From Streblospio benedicti (lineage: Eukaryota > Annelida > Polychaeta > Spionida > Spionidae): DNA of 64,000 nucleotides. Positions within the stretch are counted from its first letter, which is position 1; every line of letters starts with the position of its first letter. The position numbers and the translations under genes were made by a program. The DNA is taken from contig CM032666.1 in NCBI GenBank assembly GCA_019095985.1, positions 61,908,644 to 61,972,643 on the forward strand. The letters run 5' to 3'. The notes beneath the pieces are model-generated. The model had not been told where the DNA came from. It was given only the letters and a program-made list of their open reading frames with translations, and searched no databases. Shown one piece after another: positions 24,656-33,215 of this stretch.

Positions 24656-25230
24656 TATGGTTCACCATATAAAAGTAATTAATTGATCAATAAAGTAAAA
24701 TGATATTGTAAGTAAACTTATATTGATATACCATTTGTTATATATAGTCTAATAGAATACTTTTTATATAGAATATTTTTTTACCATCAGCATGATGAAT
24801 ATAGTCTTAAATGATGTATTATACAATATTCTATGATGATTGATTTGGTTTTTATGTGCAATTATAATATCTGACAGTGGCAGCCATCATTGCGGCCATC
24901 TTGAATTTTGTCAAAACCTATTTCTGATATCATAAATTAACTCAGCATGTGGTATTTAGTCAAAAATGGTGTATTATAGAATATTCTAAGATGATTAGTT
25001 TGTTTTTTACGACATTCTGACATTTGAGGGCAGCGGCCATCTTGGCGGCCATTTTGATTTTTGTCAAAACCTATTTTGATGTCACAAATGAACTCAGCAT
25101 GGTGTGTATAGTCAAAAATGATGTATTATACAATATTCTATGATGATTAGTTTGGTTTATATGACATTCTCACATTTGAAGGCGGCGGCCATCTTGGCGG
25201 CCATTTTTAAAAAATTGCCCAAAGTTGTCA
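24656..25230. repeat. Tandem repeat, ~130-bp units with GGCGGCCATCTTGG
   Basis: From about 24,785 three units carry ATGATGTATTATACAATATTCTATGATGATT or variants, then a GCGGCCATC(A/T)TG block, then TTGTCAAAACCTATTT and AACTCAGCATG. Conserved GGCCATCTTG words lie at about 24,894, 25,036 and 25,187. Confidence 0.75.
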
Positions 25231-26090
25231 AGCGTACAACCCAACTAATTTTGTTCATGGACCCACATACAATAAGAATCTGCAAAAAAACTCCATAGGA
25301 ATAACAATTTCTAGGTTGCTTAATAGAGTGTATAGGGGTGCCGACTGGACTAAATATCAGTACTCTCAAGTACACTGCAAGAGCATATTGTACAACCTTG
25401 AATCACAGTATCTGAGGACAATATATTGTACTATTGAAGTTATCAAATGAAAATTGAATGATAAGGTGTTGTTGTTTCACTTCAAAGTATTTTTTAAAGT
25501 ATTTTATAAACTTAGTATGCAGCATATGGATTCATATGATGTTTCTTTATTTTCTTATTCTTATGCTGTCAACTGTTCTAAATCCTTACAATGTTCGGAA
25601 CAATTGACAGCAACATAATGAAAGAATAAAGAAAAGTAATAAAGGTTTTCATTTTGTTTGATACAGATATAATATTGTTGAATATTTTGTTAATAAAATG
25701 TTAACAGTATGTCTTTTCATTATTTAATAGGTATAGCCATGGGTCACATTTTCATCATCAAAGTATAGACAGGGGTCACTTTTTTATGCCAATTTAGTAT
25801 ATCGATGGGTACTGTTTCCAAGTTCAAAATGACACACCCGTACCCATTTTTCAGGATAGAACCCCCCGCCCCCCCCCCCCGAGATCCCCCTTACCCCCAC
25901 CCCCCAATGTTCTCCATATGTGCAATTCAGATTACTGGATTGCTATTCAACTTGAAAATTCACGTGCTGATGAATTTAGAGATAACACTAAAGCATTGAT
26001 ACCAGGTAGAAACTTTGGCGTTTGGGAGTATGAATGTTTAGCGCAGCCTTTCTTGAAATTTTTATAATTCCCACTTTTTTTAACAGTTTT
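25231..26090. other. AT-rich stretch with an imperfect hairpin and poly-C
   Basis: An imperfect inverted repeat at about 25,541-25,636 pairs TTCTTTATTTTC...TGCTGTCAA with TTGACAGCA...GAATAAAGAAAA around a centre near 25,590. A C-rich patch lies at 25,861-25,904. No gene seen; probably intronic if the plus-strand gene model is right. Confidence 0.5.
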
Positions 26091-26335
26091 CCTCAGAGGT
26101 TCAGTAATTTGTTAACCAGTGATGTCAACTATTTTGCAGCAACTCTTGAGCAAGTTGCTATGGTGGTAGGAATCGCCGCTGGCGGTTTCTTTGGATGCTC
26201 AATCCTTGCGGCTCTCATATTTCTTGTGGTTACAAGGAAATTACTGAAAAAAAGAGGTGCCGGTGGTGGAGCCGTAGGTGGTGGAGGTGGTGGAGGTGCA
26301 CTAACACAAAAGAGCTCCTCTTCATCTTCGGACTA
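26091..26335 (+). CDS. Candidate last exon: transmembrane helix and Gly/Ser-rich tail
   Basis: The exon candidate follows TTTTTTTAACAG (acceptor ending near 26,086) or TTTTCCTCAG (ending near 26,096). It encodes a short juxtamembrane part (LLTSDVNYFAATLEQ), a strongly hydrophobic helix of about 26 residues (VAMVVGIAAGGFFGC...LIFLVVT), a basic stop-transfer KLLKKR, a glycine run and a terminal SSSSSSD tail. This is the plan of a type I membrane protein with a short cytoplasmic tail. The first acceptor leaves a phase-2 junction, matching the donor of the cysteine-rich exon at 20,563. Linking the two is inference; other exons may lie between. Confidence 0.5.
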
Positions 26336-26339
26336 AGGA

Positions 26340-26855
26340 TTGCTGGCCAGATTTTATGCAAAATCAATAATGATTAATAATGTAATGATTGTGTAATAAT
26401 GATTAGTTATGTGAATGTTGTAAATATGATATTATTTTTCCTCATATGACACACCACACCCTTAACCTGGGGTGCAGTTAACATCCCCGGACCCGGGTGC
26501 CGTGAAATGTGCACCCCGGCATGCCGTGACGGCCAAGTTTCCCGTGATATCTCTTTGTAATTCGTGACAATATAACGTGCCAGGGTTTTGGTCGGGGCAT
26601 CACGATAACCCGGGTTACGTCGTGGTGGATCATATAATATCCTTCATAATTTTGTAATATAATGTTCATATTGTATTTTCAATACATGTGTTGTGATGTT
26701 TTCTGTATATGATACGATGTCAATGATGAAACCGGCTGATAGCATCATATATCCACCATATTTTTGTTATGTTAATGTTCATATAGTGTTTTCAAAATGT
26801 GTGTTGTATTTTTGTTCTATATGCAATGGAATGTTATTGGTCAAGGTTTGTTTAA
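26340..26855. other. Spacer with a short direct duplication
   Basis: About 60 bases around 26,650-26,720 and 26,760-26,835 resemble each other (both contain AATGTTCATAT, then TTTTCAA, then TGTGTTGT). A GC-rich patch at 26,470-26,600 contains several CCCGG words. No gene seen. Confidence 0.4.
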
Positions 26856-26860
26856 TGAAA

Positions 26861-26984
26861 AGCAATTAAGGGGTTATAGGTACAAAGCAATTAAGGATTA
26901 TAGGTACAAAGCTATTAATCAAGTGAATGGCCTTTTTGACAAGCTCAAGGTCACCGGTACAATGACCGCTGGTCAGCGGCGCGC
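26861..26984 (+). repeat. Left inverted end of the Polinton-like element
   Basis: Contains about two and a half short direct repeats of the type AAGCAATTAAGG-TTATAGGTAC (26,859-26,905), then TATTAATCAAGTGAATGG and ACCGCTGGTCAGCGGCGCGC. The latter blocks match the other end of the element in reverse complement. The outer limit is not sharply defined and no target duplication was found. Confidence 0.65.
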
Positions 26985-27013
26985 TCGCTAGGGCAAAAGT
27001 CGTTAATCAAATT

Positions 27014-27589
27014 TTGACGGGTCCCCACGCTCAATCACGATCGGCTCATAAAGTCATGGTGGAATATCGAGTGACGAACGTCGTGTTAAAATCGGTCCTC
27101 GCTACCGGGGCGCCTCTCGACCTTCCCTCCCTAGCCAACGCTTTAACTAACGCCGTCTACGACCCCCGCCAGTTTAGCGCCCTCCGTTTAAAGAATAAAA
27201 AGATCGGTGGTTCTATGTTACTCTTCGCCAACGGCTACGCGATTTGTCACGGTCCGGCCACCAACCGCTTCGAGGCCCGTCGACGTCTCCGCCGCTACGC
27301 CCGCAGGGTCCAAAAAGCCGGCTACCCCGATTTGAGACTTACGTCGACGGGGCTTCTGACGGTGTCGCTGGTGGCCAACGTGGGACGTCGCTTGAACCTA
27401 CCCGACGTCCTCGCTCTCATGATGGGTGCCTCCTACGAGCCCGAGTTCCATAACGCTCTGATGCTCCGCACCCCCCGAGCCCACTTCAACGTCTTCTCCA
27501 CGGGTAAGGTGGTGGTGACGGGAGTACGGAAATTTTCTCATATAACGTCGGACGTCGCCCCTACACTGATAGAGCTGTCCGTCGCTTAA
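27014..27589 (+). CDS. TATA-binding-protein-like protein inside a Polinton fossil
   Basis: The 191-residue product reads like a two-repeat TBP core. The first repeat (residues about 20-98) has VVLKSVLATGAPLDLPSLAN, then YDPRQFSALRL, a LLFANGYAICHGP strand and an RRYARRVQKAGYP helix, closely mirroring the TBP pattern of NIVSTV, YNPKRFAAV, IFSSGKMVCTGA and AARKYARVVQKLGF. The second repeat (about 105-188) has LLTVSLVANVGRRLNLPDVL, SYEPE and FNVFSTGKVVVTG, again as in TBP. Length equals a bare TBP core. It begins about 30 bases inside the left end and is followed at once by the integrase gene, so it belongs to the element. TBP-like proteins occur in some large DNA viruses (for example ASFV B263R and mimiviruses). 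A likely role is promoter recognition for the element's own genes. The frame looks whole. Confidence 0.75.
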   Translation: MTGPHAQSRSAHKVMVEYRVTNVVLKSVLATGAPLDLPSLANALTNAVYDPRQFSALRLKNKKIGGSMLLFANGYAICHGPATNRFEARRRLRRYARRVQKAGYPDLRLTSTGLLTVSLVANVGRRLNLPDVLALMMGASYEPEFHNALMLRTPRAHFNVFSTGKVVVTGVRKFSHITSDVAPTLIELSVA

Positions 27590-27591
27590 CT

Positions 27592-28641
27592 ATGGAGGAC
27601 TACTTGGACGCCGTATACCACGACACGACCAACCCCGCGGCCTACGCGGGTATAAATAAGCTGCGCGACGAGGCCAGGACGGCCGGGTACGACGCGTCCT
27701 ACGGGGACGTGAAAAAGTGGGCCGTCAAGAATGACGTCTACACGATGACCAAACCCCTGAGGCGTCGCTTCGACAGGCCTCACGCCCCATCCCCCGGTCT
27801 CGACTACTTTTGGGAAGCCGACCTCGTGGACTTTAACACCGTCTCTAGCGACAACGACCACTTCAAATATATCCTTATCGCCCTGGACACCTTTAGCCGC
27901 TACGCTTTCGCCCGCCCCCTCAAAACTAAAACCCCTCGAGAGACCGCCGCCGCCTTTAAATCGATCGTCGAGGACAGCGGACGTCGCCCCCGCTACAGCA
28001 TCCGCACCCGACGCTGGCAGCGAATTCAGCGGCGAGTTTGAGAAGTACCTCGAGGCGTTGAGCGTTCGTCACTACATAGCGATCCGACATCCACGCCGCC
28101 CCACGCCGAAGCGCCTCATAAAGACCCTGCGCACCAGACTTTACAGGGCCTTCCTCCACGCCCAGAAACACAGGTGGGTCGACATCCTCAGCAACGTCGT
28201 CGGCGTGACGTCGGACAACGAAGGTCTGGTCGCCCGTTAAGCAGGAGGATATACGGAGGAAAAAAACAAAAAAAAAAAGCCAGCGCAAGACCCGTACCGC
28301 TACAAACCCGGCGGCGTCGTCGGCGTGGGCGCCCTAAGGAGAACCTTCGGTCGCCAGTGCGATCAGAAATTCAGCGGAGAGCTCTTCAAGGTGGCCCGGC
28401 GCTATAGGCGAGCGTCAAAGCCGTCTACAAACTAAACGACTGGGACGGCGACCCCCATCGAGGGGGCGCCTTCTACGAGGAGGAACTTCGCCCGCGGCGG
28501 CCCGCCCAGCGACGGTCTTTCAAAGTGGATCAGGTCATAAAAACCAGAGGTCGCGGTCGCAACAAGGAGGCCTTCGTATCCTGGCTGCACTACCCCAAAA
28601 AGTTCAACTCGTGGATACCCTACGACCAAATCGAGGGTCTT
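27592..28641 (+). pseudogene. Polinton integrase (rve core plus chromodomain), fossil
   Basis: The N-terminal part has a helical region with YGDVKKWAVKNDVYTMTKPL, the usual lead-in of Polinton c-integrases. The RNase H-like catalytic core follows, with WEADLVDF and YILIALDTFSRYAFARPLK, where the first catalytic Asp is expected. Further on (about 28,300-28,640) come a small SH3-like segment and a chromodomain ending in KKFNSWIPYDQIEG. Such enzymes insert the linear element DNA into the host genome. The gene starts two bases after the TBP-like gene ends, suggesting one transcription unit. It is broken, with a few breaks. Confidence 0.8.
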
Positions 28642-28645
28642 TGAG

Positions 28646-29032
28646 ATGTACATATTCGCCGACGCCACCGCGCACAGACCCCTAGAGGTCGCGATACCTC
28701 TCCCAAAGCCAGCCGTCCTCGGCGACGGCACGTGGTACCTCGCCCTGATGGAGACGGCGCTCCGTCGACCGTTGGGCGCACCGCCGCTCAGACTTCATAT
28801 AAGCGCCGACTGCGTCGGCTCGGCTATCTTAAACGATCACACCACCAATCTTTTGAGAATCGTAGACGTCCCACCCACCGGAAGCGTCGAATACGTCAAC
28901 CCCTACCCGATAAAAGTCAACCAGCCCGTCCTCAGCGCCATACGCGTCTCGCTTTCCTCCCCGGACGACGAGGATCTATCTACAATCGAAGGATTCCGCT
29001 GCGTTCTACGACTCTCCCGGAGCGATGAGTAG
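28646..29032 (+). CDS. Minor-capsid/penton-like protein of the Polinton fossil
   Basis: A 128-residue product starts five bases after the integrase gene. It has the pattern seen in the small Polinton protein thought to be minor-capsid related: an early WYLALMETALRRP strand, a DHTTNLLRIVDVP strand, then EYVNPYPIKVN and a final hydrophobic strand FRCVLRLSR. It is shorter than a typical full penton protein, so the exact class is uncertain. Its last 8 bases overlap the start of the next gene, a compact layout usual in such elements. Confidence 0.5.
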   Translation: MYIFADATAHRPLEVAIPLPKPAVLGDGTWYLALMETALRRPLGAPPLRLHISADCVGSAILNDHTTNLLRIVDVPPTGSVEYVNPYPIKVNQPVLSAIRVSLSSPDDEDLSTIEGFRCVLRLSRSDE

Positions 29033-29660
29033 CGCCGACAGGCTGCGCGATGCCCCCACGGTCGACGATTGGACCGATCACTACCGCCGCATGGCGGAGG
29101 GCTCGATGATCGGTAAAAGCGTCTATATCGTGAAAACCAAGCGCGGTGACGCTAGGAAGAAGCCCGAGCAGTCCATAAAAGCGGTGACGCAGGCCGCCTC
29201 GGTGTTAGAGCAAACGAAAGACGCGCTCGCCCGACAGAAAGCCAGAAATAGAAAAAAAAGCGGCGAGGCGTATCGATACCAGCGAAGCGACCTATTAAGC
29301 CTAACGATGGCCAGCTCCATTAGAGCCCACGACGAGCGTCTGCTCCTCTTCGCGCCCCCCGCCACCAACGCTGGAGTGGAGCACGTGGAGGAGGTGGTCT
29401 TTAGGCCCACGAACCAAATCACGACCACCAACTCGTGTCTGGATTTCTACATCCCGCCCAGCCCCAAGTACATCCGTCTCGACTCGGTGTCCTTGGCCCT
29501 CCAGCTGCAGATCGTCGACCGTCAAGGCGTCCCGGTGGGAGAGGCCGAAAACGCGACCCTCACCAACCACCCCATAGCCTCCCTCTTCAGTAACCTGGAG
29601 GAGCGGTCACCTTTCTACGTAAGTAGTCCTTTAAATGAGGCGGCACCGGGAGACGTTTAG
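29025..29660 (+). pseudogene. Basic leader protein and N-terminal part of a major capsid protein
   Basis: Residues 1-93 are basic and helical and resemble the small hypothetical protein found upstream of Polinton capsid genes. From the internal Met95 (about 29,307) the sequence switches to the opening of a double-jelly-roll major capsid protein: DERLLLFAPPATNAGVEH, then VVFRPTNQI, a LDFYIPPSPKYIRL strand, LALQLQIVDRQG and NHPIASLFSNLE, all in the order seen in Polinton and adintovirus capsids. Only the beginning of the capsid fold is recognisable in this copy. Confidence 0.6.
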
Positions 29661-29804
29661 CTAGAATGTTCAGGGCTATCTCGCACAGAGCCATGATCTC
29701 GCCTTTAGGAGGTTGTAGCGTTGTCTCTGGGCGCGACGTCCTCTGTCCCTCGGTGTGTCTTTCAAAAACATTCTGAGAAAGCGCGCGTGGGCGGTAAGAG
29801 CCAT

Positions 29805-29805
<1 letters not shown>

Positions 29806-29837
<32 letters not shown>

Positions 29838-29845
29838 TTTTTTAC
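29806..29845. repeat. (TC)n followed by poly-T
   Basis: A TC microsatellite of about 24 bases runs into about 14 T, between the capsid-gene remnant and the convergently oriented ATPase gene. Confidence 0.9.
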
Positions 29846-30480
29846 GACTTTAGGGCGTAGACCCGCGTCAGCTCGCCCGGGAAGATGTTGGTTCTCAGTC
29901 TATAGTCCGTGTCGGAGTGAGGACTCAGGTCAATGAGGATGTAGGGGTATTTGTCTCTCTTGGTCACGGCTTTCATGAGGTTCGGCAGGAGTTGAGGTTT
30001 GCCCGGGTAAATCTGTCTCGAGAGGTGCGAGAGCTGAGTCTGATCCCTCAAGTTCTTCATGACGACTATGTAGTGGGCCTGCAGGGCGATGGTTCGGGCG
30101 TATTTACCGGATCCGAAGAGGTTCTGGTAGACGGTGACGCACGACACGTTGCTGTGGTGAGAGTGTATGGTCGCGATGTCGGCCACGTCTTTGGATTCCA
30201 GGGCCGTGGTTTGAAGGTCGTCGAGTATCAGGAGCCTGTGGGCGCCGTCGTCACCCGCCCACTCCCGGACTGACTCGACCGTGGGGACGCCTCTGTAGAA
30301 TACGATGCCGGGGATGTCTCTCGCCATCGTCTCGAAGGCCCGCTGGTTGGCCGTGTAGCAGTACATGACGGCCGCTACGGGCTGGTCGAAGAGGGCGTCT
30401 GCGTTTCTAATGAGCCGGTCCGTGAAGACGGTTTTACCCGATCCGCTGGCGCCCGACAGCGTGATGTCATCGCCGCCACG
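29842..30480 (-). pseudogene. FtsK/HerA-type packaging ATPase of the Polinton fossil
   Basis: On the minus strand a Walker A motif GASGSGKT lies at 30,453-30,430, followed by a YCYTANQ stretch and a Walker B motif RLLILDDLQT near 30,240-30,210. Downstream come the SNVSCVTVYQNLF and HYIVVMKN strands typical of A32-like packaging ATPases of Polintons, adintoviruses and NCLDV. These enzymes pump DNA into capsids. The frame is open from 30,366 to 29,842, and the sequence around the Walker A motif lies just upstream. The gene converges with the capsid genes. I place it in the same element by orientation, composition and family. Confidence 0.75.
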
Positions 30481-30579
30481 GGGCCGAACTGGGCTGTCGT
30501 CTTATAACCAAACACCGCAATCAGTCGCTAGTTAAACGTCGCTGAGCAAGCAACTTTTCGTCAACCTTTGATTAATGTC

Positions 30580-30750
30580 TTCTACCCCAGCGCGCCGTTG
30601 ACCGGCTGTCATTGGGGGGTCTTCTAGGGAGATGATTAATGTCTTCTGCCCTATTGGGGGGAGGGGGATGATTAATGTCTTCTACCCGCGTTGACCAGCT
30701 GTCATTGGGGGAGGGGGGATGATTAATGTCTTCTGCCCCCTATCGGTGAG
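30580..30750. repeat. Minisatellite near the right end of the Polinton fossil
   Basis: The words GATGATTAATGTCTTCT(A/G)CCC and GTCATTGGGGG recur about four times, at roughly 30,570, 30,630, 30,668 and 30,718, with G-rich spacers. A related GCGCGCCGTTGACCGGCTG block near 30,588 resembles the inverted end at 31,491. Confidence 0.75.
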
Positions 30751-31490
30751 CCAGCTGGTAATCTGATTTATGTAGCCAGCTGGGGGTTGTGCGTTTAGAT
30801 TGAGTTTAGAGAGAGATCCTTTTCGCGGGCGTTTGATGGGGGACCCTTTGGCCTTCGTTTAAATGGGAAAAGCTAGATTTTAAGTGCCACGCTTCTCTGG
30901 AGGAAGCGGATCTATTGATTTCTCGGAGTTTAAAGGGGGGCACTCGGGGACTCGTGGCGGATCACGTTGCGAGCGTGTCGGTGACAGAGAGGCCCTGGTT
31001 TTTTAGACAGCTGCGCCGGGAGGGGGGTAAGGGCGTTTTCATTCGATAAGAATATATCGACGGTAAAGATGGACTTCGAGGATCCGCTGTAAGGGGAGCG
31101 ATTGTGACTAAATTTTTAGAGTATCGGGCCCAAATATAGTAAGCTGGAAGAAACCCTTGATAGAGATATCGACTGATTAGTCAAATTCGGACGCGATTTC
31201 GCGAAAGAGGTCGAGTTCTAGAGATGCTGGAGGGCGTCTTATAAACGTATTGAAGAAGCTATCTGGAGATACCCGCGCTAGACTCTGTATTGGCCTTGTT
31301 AAACCGCTATTGAAGAAAGTTTGGAGGCGGTCCCCCTCCCCCCAAAACAAACCCTATCTCTTCGGAGATAGGGTACCCAGCGTAATATTTCCCCCGTGTC
31401 GAGATTACACCCCAGCCCGCCCCGTGGTCACGTGGAACCTAGTCTAATCCCCGGGCGGTGGCGGAGGCAGCGAGCTCTTCTCGGCTTCTG
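30750..31490. other. Residual GC-rich sequence of the Polinton fossil
   Basis: Composition matches the rest of the element. No recognised gene; several short frames could be decayed coding sequence. Confidence 0.4.
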
Positions 31491-31590
31491 GCGCGCCGCT
31501 GACCGGTCATACCGGTCATTACCGGCTGTCAAAAGACATTGATTAATAGCTTTGTACCTATAATCAAGCCATTCACCTTGATTAATTAGT
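31491..31590 (-). repeat. Right inverted end of the Polinton-like element
   Basis: Reverse complement of blocks in 26,895-26,984: GCGCGCCGCTGACC pairs with GGTCAGCGGCGCGC, and GATTAATAGCTTTGTACC with GGTACAAAGCTATTAATC. Outer limit uncertain. Confidence 0.65.
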
Positions 31591-31599
31591 AGACTTTTT

Positions 31600-32020
31600 A
31601 AACAGTTGGAAGAATCTACACATGCAAGTGATTAATTAGCGAGTTGTATGACATATAAACAGCATGCCACACTACAGCGTGTACTACGGTATGTACCAGG
31701 GCGGGTGTGCATAAAGAATCGACGTGCACGGCATTATTTTAAGATGACGGTGGGGACAACGTGACGGTGACCGAAATACTGACTTGTACGGGGTGTGCGG
31801 TTATACACGCACGTATTTCCATAAAACCCACCAATTCTACGAAAGCTAAATGTGAGCTCCCAAGTACAAACCCGATACTGACTCCAACCTTGGTGCATTG
31901 ATTGACATAATCGAGGGCCTACCAGCAAACGTGGTATCGCAAAGAGTAAATACCATATTATCTGAATGCACACTAAAATCTGTCCCTAGTGCAAAAGATC
32001 TGTACGACCAAGAAATATAA
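31600..32020. other. Spacer, nothing recognised
   Basis: Short minus-strand frames at 31,734-32,028 show no domain. Composition returns to AT-rich after the Polinton fossil. Confidence 0.4.
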
Positions 32021-32099
32021 ATGGTCATCAGTCAAAAGAGATTTATGAAAAAATGCTGTACAAGATTATAAAAGCTGTCAGATCATGCGTGCCTGAATT

Positions 32100-32700
32100 A
32101 GGAGTATTAGTTTGCTGATGTCTTTCAAGGTCTACTCCTAGCGTACTCAATAATAGAATCGTTGGCTATTGCAATGAAATGAATCTCTTTCCTGAAGAAC
32201 AGAATGGGTTTCGAAAGGAAGATCCTGTGAGGATCATATATTCTCATTTTCAGTAGCATTATTAGAAACAGATTAAATGAAAAAAATCTACTTTTTTGTA
32301 CTTTTATTGACCTAGAGAAGGCTTTTTTGACTGGGTATGTCGTGACCTTCTATTTTTACAAGCTATTGTCGCAAACATTGATGGTAAAATGTACAAGTCT
32401 ATTAAAACCATGTTAGGAAAAACAGAATCTGCTATACAACTTGATGATTTAAGAACTTCTTGGTTTTCTGTTAACTCTGGAGTTAGACAAAGGGGATTGT
32501 CTGTCCCCCTACATTGTTCAGCTTATTTTAATGAAGACTTGGTTCCATATTTAAAAGAAAACTGTCCAACTATTAAGTTTTTGCAGATGTTGAACTCAAC
32601 ACATTTGCTATCTGCATGAATGATATGGTTGTTTTTGGAGAAACAGAAGAATCGTTGCAGTGTGCTAAAACAATATCTACGAATAATTAATAAATGGGCG
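32100..32700 (+). pseudogene. Decayed LINE reverse-transcriptase fragment
   Basis: Short peptides in changing frames follow the RT order: LFPEEQNGFRK near 32,190-32,220 (pre-motif A), FIDLEKAF near 32,300-32,325 (motif A), then KMYKSIKTMLGKTESAIQLD near 32,385-32,445 and FSVNSGVRQRGLSVPL near 32,465-32,512 (motif B, with RQRG in place of the usual RQGD/E). Stops and shifts are frequent, so it is long dead. It differs clearly from the LINE at 3.4 kb. Confidence 0.65.
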
Positions 32701-32774
32701 CTTAAAGGTCAATGATTCAGAGACAAAAGTCGTCCACTTCAAACGTTACTAATAGAGCATTACCAAATTTAAAT

Positions 32775-33215
32775 TTGATAGAATTAATTGCTTTTCATTG
32801 CTTGTATATGTTGTTTTGGTAGAGTATAGAGGAGGGCACAGTTATTACAGCGTTCAGCGCATCTTTTCCAATATTTCAACATGGCGGAAGGCACTACATA
32901 CAATTTTCTTTTCACTAATCTATCAACTTTGGATAGCAGTATGGATCTTTTATTAACATTATTATATATTTTTTCAAGTGGATACACTACATCAGGCATT
33001 ATTTGCTACATGATTTATTGCTTGATTGCTTTATTATACGAGTTCCTCCTTTTTGCCACTGATACGAGTAACGCGAAACAGCTGTCAGTAGGCGAGAGTG
33101 GTAACACAATTTTTTTTGAGGCGGGTAACGCTGCTTTGTGTAACAACTGTGCCATCCTCTATACCACCAAAACAGCATATACAAGCAATGCAAAGCAATT
33201 AATTATAATCTGCAT
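32775..33215. repeat. Inverted duplication at the left part of a TIR element
   Basis: About 80 bases at 32,775-32,858 (with TTCATTGCTTGTATATG and GGTAGAGTATAGAGGAGGGC) match the reverse complement of 33,140-33,215 (with ATCCTCTATACCACC and CATATACAAGCAATGC). The inversion junction touches the start of the transposon-like sequence at about 32,850. Confidence 0.65.

Larger units (their letters stand above)
26860..31590. mobile_element. Short fossil Polinton/Maverick (adintovirus-like) element
   Basis: The element combines Polinton hallmark genes in about 4.7 kb: a retroviral-type integrase with chromodomain, a minor-capsid-like protein, the start of a major capsid protein, and on the opposite strand a packaging ATPase. 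A TBP-like gene comes first. The ends are similar in inverted orientation: GATTATAGGTACAAAGCTAT near 26,896 and a GGTCAGCGGCGCGC block near 26,971 recur, reverse-complemented, near 31,491-31,570. Full Polintons are usually 13-20 kb and also carry protein-primed DNA polymerase B and an adenain-type protease, neither recognised here. The element is therefore a shortened, inactive relic with several broken genes, of intermediate age: one gene is still open, but the ends have diverged. Its high GC differs sharply from its flanks. Confidence 0.8.

Noticed and set aside
27244-29570. Additional frames overlapping the Polinton genes on the other strand or in other frames
   Set aside because: They are shadows of the GC-rich genes already listed and have no domain of their own.
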